This document shows positions 37,212 to 45,874 of a stretch of DNA of 64,000 nt, piece after piece (position 1 is the stretch's first letter; each line of letters starts with the position of its first letter). The DNA is from Marinomonas pollencensis (GTDB lineage Bacteria; Pseudomonadota; Gammaproteobacteria; Pseudomonadales; Marinomonadaceae), in NCBI RefSeq assembly GCF_003387375.1, contig NZ_QUNG01000008.1:1-64000 (forward strand). The letters are read 5' to 3'. The position numbers and the translations under genes were made by a program. The notes under the pieces were generated by a model. The model was not told the origin of the DNA, did no database searches, and saw only the letters and a list, made by a program, of their open reading frames with translations.

Positions 37212-38519
37212 TTAATCTTCCCCATAATTTACAGGTCCGCCACTAATTTCTAATTGGTAATCAAATAAGCCAAATTTGCCCACTGATGGTGAACAAGTCG
37301 CAACAACTTGTACGTCTAAATCGACTCCAGGTATATTAGCTTCCTTTCTATGATGGCCACTGGCGTAACCACTCATTGTGACTTCAAAAGAGGCATCAAA
37401 ATTAAAGTTATCTATTCCTAACTCAATTTCTTCAAATACCGTGTCGGTTTCAGCCATTGGTCCGGACAGTTCGTCACTACCTAAAATATCGAAGCTATTT
37501 TCATTGATGCTTTCACAAATTTTCTCAGCAAGAGCACCTTCTGATAGAAGGTCAAATGGGTAGCTTTCAATAATCCACTGTAGGTGATCGAAAAGCATTT
37601 CGCCGGACAGATCTACGTTATCTGACTCTTCATTTTTGACGACCTGATCGAGTGCTTTAGCAAGAAATGATGACTCATGATAAAGATACTTTACTTCATT
37701 CAACCTCTCATTGTTGAAGTTCTCATCATCCATCATTTCTTTAGCATCCCTATATCCAAATAGTGACGCTATTGATCTGGAAAGCCCATCAAGACTGAGA
37801 AAAATGTCATCTTCACGTAGGCTTGTTGAGAGCATCTCCATCAACTGGTAGGCAGCAGGGAAGCGAGAAGAAGCCATCGTCGCGTTTTGGACTGCGGCCT
37901 GTGTGTTAAATCGGAGCTTTTCACTCTCGTCTTGCCTTTTCTGACTCTCAAGGTCTAAACGCTCTTTTTCAGCTTGAGCAGCTTTTATATCAGCATCTGC
38001 TCTAGTGGTCTTTGTCTTCTGATCGATGTACTCTTGGATTTTATTTCTACGTTCAAGCCTCTCTTTTTCGCCTTGAAGATCGAGTCTGATTTCTTCTGCA
38101 AGGAATTCTTTTGCAGGGTTTGCTCGAAAAACTGCTTTGTTCAGCTCTTTTTGTTTATTTACTCGTTCTGTATCGAGATCAATAGCATGAGAGTGCTGCA
38201 GCAGAACTGCTCTATCCTGTAACTTCTTTACCCATAGTGATAACCAAGGCAGGGCGAAAAGGTAGGCTAATGCAATTATTCCGGGGGTAATTACCAAGTC
38301 TAAGTCAGTCCATAATAGGCTAGGGTTGGAAGTTACTGACATGTTGCTTGATAGGTCTTTAATACGTTGATCAACCTTGTCAGCTCCCCAAAACAAAAGA
38401 GCTAACTTGTCCCAGTTACAAAAACACCATGAAACAATAAATGTTCCAATGATAGGGTCCTTCACTCTGGTCTGAGTGTGCCCTTTAATAGAGGACCAAA
38501 TATCATCTAATGCTTTCAT
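37212..38519 (-). CDS. two-TM coiled-coil protein in McrBC-like defence cassette
   Basis: 435 aa, no family recognised with certainty. The N-terminal part has two hydrophobic segments (about 24-46 and 72-98), starting IIGTFIVSWCFCNWDKLAL. Charged coiled-coil follows (about 105-225, rich in Glu, Lys and Arg repeats), then an acidic helical region, then a beta-rich C-terminus (about 365-435) with a FEVTMSGYASG segment and GGPVNYGE near the end. Such a layout suggests a membrane-anchored effector or sensor. It lies 180 bp after the nuclease gene on the same strand. The start is ATG 38519, with AAGAGA upstream. Confidence 0.75.
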   Translation of the reverse strand: MKALDDIWSSIKGHTQTRVKDPIIGTFIVSWCFCNWDKLALLFWGADKVDQRIKDLSSNMSVTSNPSLLWTDLDLVITPGIIALAYLFALPWLSLWVKKLQDRAVLLQHSHAIDLDTERVNKQKELNKAVFRANPAKEFLAEEIRLDLQGEKERLERRNKIQEYIDQKTKTTRADADIKAAQAEKERLDLESQKRQDESEKLRFNTQAAVQNATMASSRFPAAYQLMEMLSTSLREDDIFLSLDGLSRSIASLFGYRDAKEMMDDENFNNERLNEVKYLYHESSFLAKALDQVVKNEESDNVDLSGEMLFDHLQWIIESYPFDLLSEGALAEKICESINENSFDILGSDELSGPMAETDTVFEEIELGIDNFNFDASFEVTMSGYASGHHRKEANIPGVDLDVQVVATCSPSVGKFGLFDYQLEISGGPVNYGED

Positions 38520-38702
38520 CAATCTCTTGGTTTCCTATTAGTAATACACTAAAACTCTACTAAAAAGACATGCTGTTCTTTGTTCTCAGGCTTAAGCTCA
38601 GGCCTAAATATGCTTCGTGCATGATAAGCCTCTCAATTGTCTTAATTAAGTACTCAGATACTTAGACTTTTCAGCTCAATTTGTAAGGCTAATCTATCTA
38701 AT

Positions 38703-40568
38703 TTAGGCAGACTCCTTTGATGGAATATTACTCAGTTTTATAGGTTTGACTCCTACTAACTCCAAGGTTTTTTCAACTAACTCCTTTAATATATCTGACT
38801 GTCGGTTCTCGCCCAGAATAATCCCACAACATAGTAACGAAGGCGTTGCAGGAGTTGAGCCAAAAATTTCGAAATCTCCCTGATGGAAGCTTCTGTATTT
38901 TCCACTATCGTCTGGATGAAGAATGATTAAGGAGTCAATCAATGGTTCTCGTTGACCTAATCTATGTATACCATGAAGGTATTTCATCGTAAGTGCAGGA
39001 AGGTAATCACGGAATGATCGATCGGGACTACTATACTTAGCATCCATCACAATCAGTTTGATGTTTCCGTTAGGGCGCTTGATTTGAATCACTACATCTG
39101 GAGCGCGTCTACTGTTTACCCCTTGACCTCGTCTTCGAATTGATGAATCTCTGACTGTATAAGCTTCGCTGTTTACTATTGCTTCTGGATGCTGCCTAGT
39201 ATGCCCGATAGTCCAATAGTTGGGCTCACGTTCGATTTTGATTTCATTGTTGAATTGATCAATAAAGGTATTTTTAAATATCAGATGTTCAGAGCTAGGG
39301 TGCTCAATCGTTTGGCGTGCGAAGAAGCGATTAACATGATCCAAAACACGAAAGTAAGTGTAGGCTTCGAATAGCATTGGAATGCTTTCTATTGCGAATA
39401 GATTTTGAAATGCAGTCCAATCAACTTTACCTTTTTCATGCCACTTTATGATCTCTAAAAAAAGGTTCTGATATGCTGGTCTATTGATTGTTTTAGGCGT
39501 GATTATTGGCCTACTATGAATCGATCTGTTCACTGGTAGTTGTTGCTCTAATAACAACTTGAATTGTTTCAGTACCTTGATAGCTTCTTCTATCTTGCTG
39601 ATTTGAGTTCCTATAAGTAACGATTTAAATCGTGTGAGCTTTTCAAAGAATGAAACGTATCCACTGGGTATAGAGGCGGCTGAGGTATATCTCCCCATTT
39701 CAGATTCCATTCGGCTTCCAAGGTTCTTAGCTGTATGTATCAATTGTTCTACAAAGCCATGTATAACCCAGTTTTCATATATGTCGGAAGTCTCATCTAA
39801 CTCCGGTAGCATTAGGACATTAGCCTTATAATAATCACCATCAAAAGTAATATGGGCTTCATCAGGGCAGTCTGTCGGTTCTAAAACCGAGAGGTTTTCT
39901 AGTAGCCAACCAACAGATGAATCATCAAGATCTTCTTGTCCATTTACTGGCTTTAAACGGTGCTTTGGAACGAGACGGGTTAATGGTTTTTGTAGTATTC
40001 CCTGTATGAGCTCTTTGAATGCTGCTAGAGCATGTTCAATACGTTCAAATGTATGATTTGGAGAAATAAGCCCTTCTTCAAAACCAACGCTATGACGAGT
40101 TGCGCTGAAAGTTGAGTGTAGTGTCTCTGGTGAGACCTTAGCAAGATACTCAAACATCTGTTCAACTTTTTCGGCTTGGCTTTTAGATGCTGCGACTTGT
40201 AAAGGTTGGAATGAAACTAGCTCAATAATTTCTCCGGCGTCATTCATTAGAATGACAGAAAGCTCGGCCACGCCAAAGTAGTTCCAGAAAAGCTTACTAT
40301 TCGTAGAATAGGAACCAGTAGTAGGAATCCAAGTAAGCTTAATCATTCCAGGATGCTCAGAAGGATATGTGACCTCTGAAACTGAAATACTATGTTGATA
40401 AAGTTCCAGAGATGCTGATTGATACATATCGGGTACAATCAGCTCGAACTGGATCATTTCATTCTCCAGTACTACCGGCAACTCATGCAGTAAATTTTCT
40501 GAAGTATCAGGTAGAAATTGAACTGTTCCTCGCCTGTGACCATTCAATATTTCTAATTGAAGCTTCAT
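38703..40568 (-). CDS. McrC-like DUF2357 PD-(D/E)XK nuclease
   Basis: 621 aa. The N-terminal half resembles DUF2357, the McrC-related region that contacts an AAA+ partner. The C-terminal nuclease core has APDVVIQI with Asp491 and VMDAKYSS with Asp509 and Lys511, the D-x18-D-x-K form of PD-(D/E)XK. The start has an excellent AAGGAG seven bases ahead, inside the end of the AAA+ gene, with only 9 bp between them, so the two are translated together. It presumably cuts DNA when driven by the ATPase. Identification of DUF2357 is from memory of the family pattern and not searched. Confidence 0.8.
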   Translation of the reverse strand: MKLQLEILNGHRRGTVQFLPDTSENLLHELPVVLENEMIQFELIVPDMYQSASLELYQHSISVSEVTYPSEHPGMIKLTWIPTTGSYSTNSKLFWNYFGVAELSVILMNDAGEIIELVSFQPLQVAASKSQAEKVEQMFEYLAKVSPETLHSTFSATRHSVGFEEGLISPNHTFERIEHALAAFKELIQGILQKPLTRLVPKHRLKPVNGQEDLDDSSVGWLLENLSVLEPTDCPDEAHITFDGDYYKANVLMLPELDETSDIYENWVIHGFVEQLIHTAKNLGSRMESEMGRYTSAASIPSGYVSFFEKLTRFKSLLIGTQISKIEEAIKVLKQFKLLLEQQLPVNRSIHSRPIITPKTINRPAYQNLFLEIIKWHEKGKVDWTAFQNLFAIESIPMLFEAYTYFRVLDHVNRFFARQTIEHPSSEHLIFKNTFIDQFNNEIKIEREPNYWTIGHTRQHPEAIVNSEAYTVRDSSIRRRGQGVNSRRAPDVVIQIKRPNGNIKLIVMDAKYSSPDRSFRDYLPALTMKYLHGIHRLGQREPLIDSLIILHPDDSGKYRSFHQGDFEIFGSTPATPSLLCCGIILGENRQSDILKELVEKTLELVGVKPIKLSNIPSKESA

Positions 40569-40577
40569 GTCATCTCC

Positions 40578-43082
40578 TTAGAAAAATGAATACGTGCCTG
40601 TAAAGTCACTGCCACTGGCTAGAATTCGCTCTAGGTGTTTGTTTGTTCTAGGAAAAGCTTTGTCTAATGCCTCTTGTAACTTAACTATTCTGTTCCTGAA
40701 TTTTGAACCATATCCTTCAATGTGCGGAAGAACATGCTGGCTAATTGCAAAGTCTAGAGCTGTGTCAGCATCCATTAACTCGTTGTTGATAGCTGCGGCA
40801 CAATAGTTAGCAATTGCTGCGCGTTTCCTATGAGAAATAGAGATAGGTTGGCCAAGTTCAGGGTCTCGAGCACCAAGAATAGAAATTAGATTATCGAGAA
40901 TAGTTTTGTGAGTGCCGGAAAGCTCTGCATCATCGCTTCTACCAAAGAATTTCTCGAATAATGTGTAGTTTAATGTTCCATCTAATGTAATGCTTCCAGT
41001 CTCAAATCCATAATCTAGATCATCTTCGTGATCAATTGAGATCACTGGGACCCTATCAATAAAACGAGGTGATAGTCTTTCAGTAGTTGAATCATGGTTG
41101 ATCGTAGCGATAAAACGGACATTTTCGCGAACTTGAAGGAAGCGGTCTTCTTCGTGAGGTATACCTGTATCAATAGGGCGTCTTCGTCCTTCGTAATCAC
41201 ACATGCCTAAGAAATCAGACCAATAATGCTCCATCGGTGATAAGTTGCTTTCGTCGAGAAGAACCATTTGTAGCGCTCTTGAACCTTCATCTTCACGACG
41301 TAAGAAGTCGTATAGGCCTGTACGTGCTCTTTGATACATGCCAGTTAAAGAGTTGTGGAATCCTAAAATATCTCGAGATGATACCCAACCTCGTGAAACC
41401 GGCATATAGAGAAAATTTTTCTTTTCGTCTGGCGACCCCAATTTGAGAGCTTGAGCAAGTCTAATGACCGTTGAGGTTTTTCCTACACCAGGAGAACCAG
41501 CCAAGACGGTTAAGAATGACTGAGTGATGCTGATCATTATGTTGCTAAGTTCTGTTCTAGAGAACGACTTCCCATTATCCCACTCTAGATAGCTTCCAAC
41601 TCTATCAATCAAATCTATAGCATTGGATGGAGGTGAGTTCGTGAACTCTACATTGGTATAGTCGAAACGGGCTTCTTGTGTTACATCACCACCTTTCAGA
41701 ACCTTTCCGATTACGTGATATTCGCCAATACGCTTGGAAAGCTCAGCTGTATTTTGAAGTTGGTCTTGGTAACCTTTAGCCGCAGCCTCTAATACTTTGT
41801 TACTTTCCTCTAGATAAATTTTCTTTCTATTTAATTCATCAGACTCACATGCGATTTCTAGTTTCTCTCCTATTTTTGCCAACTCATTCGAACGCTGCTC
41901 CTTTTCCTTTTCCAATATGCTGATTTTGTCTTGCAGCTCTTGTTCCCTGCTACGCATACGAGCCTGAATTTCTTCATCAGCTTCGTTGTTTATTTCTTGG
42001 ATCCGCTTCTCCGCTTCTTGCTTCTCTCTTTCAATCTTGTTGTTAATTTGAATTAACTCGTTCTCTTTGGAAGTAATCTGACCTTCGATCTTATGTAGAG
42101 TTTGTTTGAGTTCATCTTCTTGTCTCTCAATATCTTCTTTAAAGGAAGAGAGTTGTTTGCTTAGTAGGTTGCCTTGATTATCCTCTACGTAATCATTAAG
42201 AAAGCGTTCACCTTGTGCTGTAGCGAAGTAATCTCGCACGACTTGATATCCAATATCGCTTTCGTTTAGATACCTATCTAGTATAGATTTCAGTCGCTCT
42301 AGACGTTCATCTTTTGTGTTGTAACTCCGTCTCATCTTCTCAAAATCCGCGATAGCACCAGCTAACCGTTCTGCTTCTTTACGAGACAATGTTTTTACGT
42401 TTCGGCCTACCTTCAAACCATTGAAATGTCTAATTAGTTTGCGGTCTGACATGAAGTCTATGGCAGAGTGATTATGATTGGCGAGATCGTTCGCAGATGA
42501 GATAAAGTGGAACTTTTGTCCATGGATGACTAGAGGAAATAATATGTTGTTCAGTTCACTCGCAATAAAAACACCAAGGTTATCTGCACCATACGAGAGT
42601 TTAGGGGTTGCAACAGCTTCCATGACTTGATGGGATTCTTCAGGTATGGTTGCTGCTTGGGCAGGGCCATATAGTTTATTTTGTTCTTCATCGAAAAGAA
42701 AAAACATTCCCCGTGGAGCTTTAACTGTCTCAGGGAGCTGTCCAGTTTCAATTGGTGGGAGTTTACATGCGATGACAGGAAGTAAGGTGTTTGGTGGAAG
42801 TGACGTTGCATCACGTCCAAAGCCCCAATAGCGATCTATACCATCGTTTTCTGTTTTTGCTTCATCCTTCCGGTATTCTTTCAGAATGAAAAGAGCATTA
42901 TCTTCATAAGCATTATCTAATGTGCTGTAGCCTTTAGATATGAGTATTCCTGTAGGGAAGCGAGATGAATCAAGCTTAATGAATTTACCCTGACTATCGA
43001 TCCCTAGCACTGGTCTAACTATCCCTTGTTCATCATTTATAGCTCTATCCTTGTAAACTACTAGCTGCTCTGAATTGTCCAT
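40578..43082 (-). CDS. coiled-coil AAA+ ATPase, McrB/MoxR-type
   Basis: 834 aa. Residues 1-300 form an unrecognised N-terminal region. A long coiled coil follows (about 305-450, Glu/Lys/Gln heptads). The AAA+ module begins near 485: Walker A GSPGVGKTS with Lys535, Walker B MVLLDESN with Asp610 and Glu611, sensor-1 like ATINHD near 660, and RLSPRFIDR near 669-677. The order is that of McrB-family helicases or GTPases, but the NTAD-type GTPase motif of McrB is replaced by INHD, so ATP may be the substrate. GGAAAG precedes the ATG. First gene of the cassette. Confidence 0.85.
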   Translation of the reverse strand: MDNSEQLVVYKDRAINDEQGIVRPVLGIDSQGKFIKLDSSRFPTGILISKGYSTLDNAYEDNALFILKEYRKDEAKTENDGIDRYWGFGRDATSLPPNTLLPVIACKLPPIETGQLPETVKAPRGMFFLFDEEQNKLYGPAQAATIPEESHQVMEAVATPKLSYGADNLGVFIASELNNILFPLVIHGQKFHFISSANDLANHNHSAIDFMSDRKLIRHFNGLKVGRNVKTLSRKEAERLAGAIADFEKMRRSYNTKDERLERLKSILDRYLNESDIGYQVVRDYFATAQGERFLNDYVEDNQGNLLSKQLSSFKEDIERQEDELKQTLHKIEGQITSKENELIQINNKIEREKQEAEKRIQEINNEADEEIQARMRSREQELQDKISILEKEKEQRSNELAKIGEKLEIACESDELNRKKIYLEESNKVLEAAAKGYQDQLQNTAELSKRIGEYHVIGKVLKGGDVTQEARFDYTNVEFTNSPPSNAIDLIDRVGSYLEWDNGKSFSRTELSNIMISITQSFLTVLAGSPGVGKTSTVIRLAQALKLGSPDEKKNFLYMPVSRGWVSSRDILGFHNSLTGMYQRARTGLYDFLRREDEGSRALQMVLLDESNLSPMEHYWSDFLGMCDYEGRRRPIDTGIPHEEDRFLQVRENVRFIATINHDSTTERLSPRFIDRVPVISIDHEDDLDYGFETGSITLDGTLNYTLFEKFFGRSDDAELSGTHKTILDNLISILGARDPELGQPISISHRKRAAIANYCAAAINNELMDADTALDFAISQHVLPHIEGYGSKFRNRIVKLQEALDKAFPRTNKHLERILASGSDFTGTYSFF

Positions 43083-43376
43083 TATAGTCTTTCCATTTTA
43101 TGCGTATGTTATATAAGACGATGTAAACATCTTTTATCTAAAGGTGATTCTGATGAGAATACATGTATTTTTGAAAAGAGCATATGCGATTAATCCTCTA
43201 AATCTTTAACTTACAAGGTTTATATTACTGAAATAGAGTGATTTCGGTAACAGAATTGAGGGAGAATCGGTACTGAGATGTAAATTGCCAGTAGTAAGCT
43301 AGATATCTCGAAACTGATATGCAAATGAGGCGCACTGTCAATCACCAACTTTATTGCAAATCACCACTCAGACCTC
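43083..43376. other. AT-rich region between defence cassette and trp operon
   Basis: No gene. It holds the divergent promoter area of the AAA+ gene. A repeated segment (CAATCACC at 43339-43346 and CAAATCACC at 43357-43365) may be an old transposon end, but this could not be shown. No open frame above noise. Confidence 0.4.
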
Positions 43377-43414
43377 TTGCGTCACTCCTTTGAAATCTAT
43401 ATTGTACTAGTACA
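43377..43414 (+). promoter_or_regulatory. trp operon promoter and TrpR operator
   Basis: TGTACTAGTACA (43403-43414) is a perfect 12-bp palindrome with the CTAG core of TrpR sites. It begins at the end of a likely -10 box TATATT (43398-43403), with TTGCGT (43377-43382) as a weak -35 at 15 bp spacing. Placement would block the start of transcription, fitting tryptophan repression of trpR-trpE-trpG. Confidence 0.6.
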
Positions 43415-43458
43415 TGAATACGTAGCCCTTTTTATAAGAGTCATTAGAGACGCATCCT

Positions 43459-43689
43459 ATGAAGGACTTGGTCCAATTTTTATCCGAAGTTGATGATGCC
43501 GCTGAGTTAGAAAAGCGTTTGACCGTGTTGCTGACGCCGAATGAGATCAGTGAAATGGCGCGTCGCTTGAAAATTATCGCTTTGTTAGACGAAGGTGTGC
43601 CGCAGCGGGACATCGCGAAACAGTTAGGTGTGGGCATTGCCACCGTTACCCGTGGCTCCCGTGCATTGAAGGAATTAAAAGAATCATGA
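43459..43689 (+). CDS. trpR: Trp repressor family protein
   Basis: A 76-aa protein shorter at the N-terminus than E. coli TrpR (108 aa). LTPNEISEMARRLKIIALLD, VPQRDIAKQLGVGIATVTRG and SRALK align with the TrpR core and its helix-turn-helix. Its stop overlaps the trpE ATG (ATGA), so repressor and target enzyme come from one message. A TrpR-like palindrome lies 45 bp upstream of the start. Confidence 0.88.
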   Translation: MKDLVQFLSEVDDAAELEKRLTVLLTPNEISEMARRLKIIALLDEGVPQRDIAKQLGVGIATVTRGSRALKELKES

Positions 43690-45116
43690 GTACAACCTCG
43701 AAAAGACCTGAGCGTATTACGCTGCCGCGCAAGCCGAAGTACATTACCATCAGCGCAGATTGTGACTTTTTTGCCTTGTTTAAAACGGTCGAGAAGCAAT
43801 TTGATAACTGCTTTATGTTGGAATCCCTTGGCGAAGAGAGCTTTATTTCCCGCCATTCGATCATTGGTTTTGACCCTGAGAAATTGATCTGGGCCGAAGG
43901 CAAACAGCTGTTTATTCAAGAGCGTGATGGCACGACTGAGTCCTACGAATCTGAGAACCCATACTATTTGTTACGCGACATTGTGCCGCAGAATATTTTG
44001 TCGCGCGGTTTCGCTGGTGGTCTGACCGGTTATCTTGGTTATGACAGTATGAACTACTTTGAGCCAAGCTTGGATCTGCAATCGAGCGAGATGTTTGATG
44101 CCTTCCGTTTTGGCCTGTACAAAGACGGTCTCATCTACGACAAGATGACGGGTGAGGTGGTTTATTTCTACTACGAAGATGGTCAAGAGGGCGCCAACCG
44201 TGTAGCTCTAGTGAACCAGATGATGGCAGAAGAAACACCAGAAAACGGCCCATTTGTGGTGACGCCAGCGGGTGAATCTATGTCGAAATCTGACCACGCC
44301 GATGCCGTTGCAAAAGTGAAGCAAGACATAGTCGACGGCAAAATCTTCCAGTGTGAAGTGGGCTTCAAAATGTGGTTCAACATGGAAGGCGACACCATTA
44401 ACTTGTATGAGCAACTGCGTGAAGTGAACCCTTCTCCACAGATGTATTACATCAAGTTTGGTGAGCAGAAGGTTATTGGTGCCAGCCCTGAGCTGTTGTT
44501 CCGAGTACGCCAAGGGGAAATGGAAACCTTCCCGCTGGCGGGTACGGCAAAGCGTGGCGTTGACGAGAAAGAAGACGTAGCCTTGGCGCGCGCTTTGTTG
44601 AACGACCCGAAAGAAATTGCCGAGCATAATATGATCGTCGATCTGCATCGCAACGACATTGGCCGCGTGGCGCGTTTTGGTACGGTAAAAGTTCGCAGCC
44701 TGATGGACATTAAACGTTTTAGCCATGTTCAGCACATTTCCAGTGAGATTGTCGGTATTATGGCAGAAGATCACGACATGTTTTCGGCATTGGCTAGCAA
44801 CTTCCCGGCGGGCACCTTAACCGGTGCACCCAAGATTGAAGCAATGAAGATCATCGACGACTTGGAAAATGACGGTCGTGGCCCTTACGGTGGTGCAGTG
44901 GGGCAGTTTTCTTTCAATGGCGATTGCATGTTTGCGATTCCGATTCGTACGGTGTTTGCTAACGGTGAAAAAGCCTACGTTCAGACCTGTGGTGGCAATG
45001 TTTATGATTCCAATGCAGAAGATGAATACGAAGAAATCCAACGTAAGTTTGCTGGCACGCGTCGAGTGTTAGAAAGCTTTGCAGCCAATGCCGGACAAGA
45101 TGCAGGTCAGGAGTAA
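43686..45116 (+). CDS. trpE: anthranilate synthase component I
   Basis: 476 aa. Chorismate-binding domain with FPLAGTAKRG (the Ala of PIAGT is TrpE-like; PabB has Lys), MIVDLHRNDIGRVA, FPAGTLTGAPKIEAM and GPYGGAVG. The N-terminal FMLESLGEESFISRHSIIGF corresponds to the LLES feedback site for tryptophan. The usual DIFQVV-x-SQR is replaced by KIFQCEVGFKMWF, a variant. Works with TrpG encoded 5 bp later. Confidence 0.92.
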   Translation: MSTTSKRPERITLPRKPKYITISADCDFFALFKTVEKQFDNCFMLESLGEESFISRHSIIGFDPEKLIWAEGKQLFIQERDGTTESYESENPYYLLRDIVPQNILSRGFAGGLTGYLGYDSMNYFEPSLDLQSSEMFDAFRFGLYKDGLIYDKMTGEVVYFYYEDGQEGANRVALVNQMMAEETPENGPFVVTPAGESMSKSDHADAVAKVKQDIVDGKIFQCEVGFKMWFNMEGDTINLYEQLREVNPSPQMYYIKFGEQKVIGASPELLFRVRQGEMETFPLAGTAKRGVDEKEDVALARALLNDPKEIAEHNMIVDLHRNDIGRVARFGTVKVRSLMDIKRFSHVQHISSEIVGIMAEDHDMFSALASNFPAGTLTGAPKIEAMKIIDDLENDGRGPYGGAVGQFSFNGDCMFAIPIRTVFANGEKAYVQTCGGNVYDSNAEDEYEEIQRKFAGTRRVLESFAANAGQDAGQE

Positions 45117-45121
45117 CACAG

Positions 45122-45784
45122 ATGAAAGTATACATTATTGATAACTACGACTCCTTTACCTACAACCTGTATCAGTTTATTGGTGAAGTGCTAGAAACGG
45201 AGCAAAGCAAAGGCACTGTGTCGAATTTTGAGGTGATCGTTAAGCGTAACGATGAGGTTACGTTAGACGACATTCGTCGCGCGGCGCCAGACCGTATTAT
45301 CATTTCACCAGGGCCAGGTTCTCCAGATGATAAAGCCTATTTTGGTATCTGTGCTGATGTGATTCTAGAATTTGGCAAAACCATCCCATTAATGGGAGTG
45401 TGTCTTGGCATGCAGGGTATTTGTCATGTGTTTGGTGGCAAGGTAGTGAAAGCGCCCTTGCCAATGCACGGTAAAACCAGCCCTATTGCGCACAATGGCG
45501 AAGGTATCTTCCATGATATTCCTGACCAGTTAGAAGTGATGCGCTATCACTCTTTGATCGCAGAAGCAGAGAGCTTTCCTGAAGCATTAGAAGTGACAGC
45601 GACAGTGGGTGATTTACAGCCAGCCGATTTCAATAATATCTCGGCGATTCACCGAGGTGGTGATTTTGAATTAATGGGTGTGCGCCATAAAGAATATCCG
45701 ATTCAAGGTATTCAGTTTCATCCAGAATCCTTCGCCACAGAGGGCGGCAAAGATTTGATTAAGAACTTCCTGTTTCAAGCCTAA
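45122..45784 (+). CDS. trpG: anthranilate synthase component II (glutamine amidotransferase)
   Basis: 220 aa class-I glutamine amidotransferase. IIDNYDSFTYNLYQF, ISPGPGSP, GVCLGMQGI with nucleophile Cys, and HPESFAT with catalytic His and Glu. Supplies ammonia to TrpE. Could also serve PabB in bacteria with one shared subunit. Last gene of the trio. A terminator follows. Confidence 0.93.
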   Translation: MKVYIIDNYDSFTYNLYQFIGEVLETEQSKGTVSNFEVIVKRNDEVTLDDIRRAAPDRIIISPGPGSPDDKAYFGICADVILEFGKTIPLMGVCLGMQGICHVFGGKVVKAPLPMHGKTSPIAHNGEGIFHDIPDQLEVMRYHSLIAEAESFPEALEVTATVGDLQPADFNNISAIHRGGDFELMGVRHKEYPIQGIQFHPESFATEGGKDLIKNFLFQA

Positions 45785-45815
45785 TAGGGCTTGTCGGAGG
45801 CACTGACATCCAATC

Positions 45816-45845
45816 AAAGGCTGAGCATTTGCTCGGCCTTTTTTG
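45816..45845 (+). terminator. terminator after trpG
   Basis: AAAGGC-TGAGC with GCTC-G-GCCTTTTTT, an imperfect stem ending in T6, about 32 bp after trpG. Confidence 0.8.
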
Positions 45846-45874
45846 TTTCCTAGCCTCGTTTTGGAGCCTGTATG

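Noticed and set aside
37028-37225. 65-codon minus-strand frame
   Set aside because: Conflicts with the better small frame on the other strand, and looks like a shadow.
43336-43366. possible end of an IS21-like element (repeated ATCACC units)
   Set aside because: Only two short copies and no transposase or partner end seen.
43686-45116. PabB instead of TrpE
   Set aside because: PLAGT with Ala at the Lys position of PabB, and a trpR neighbour, favour TrpE.
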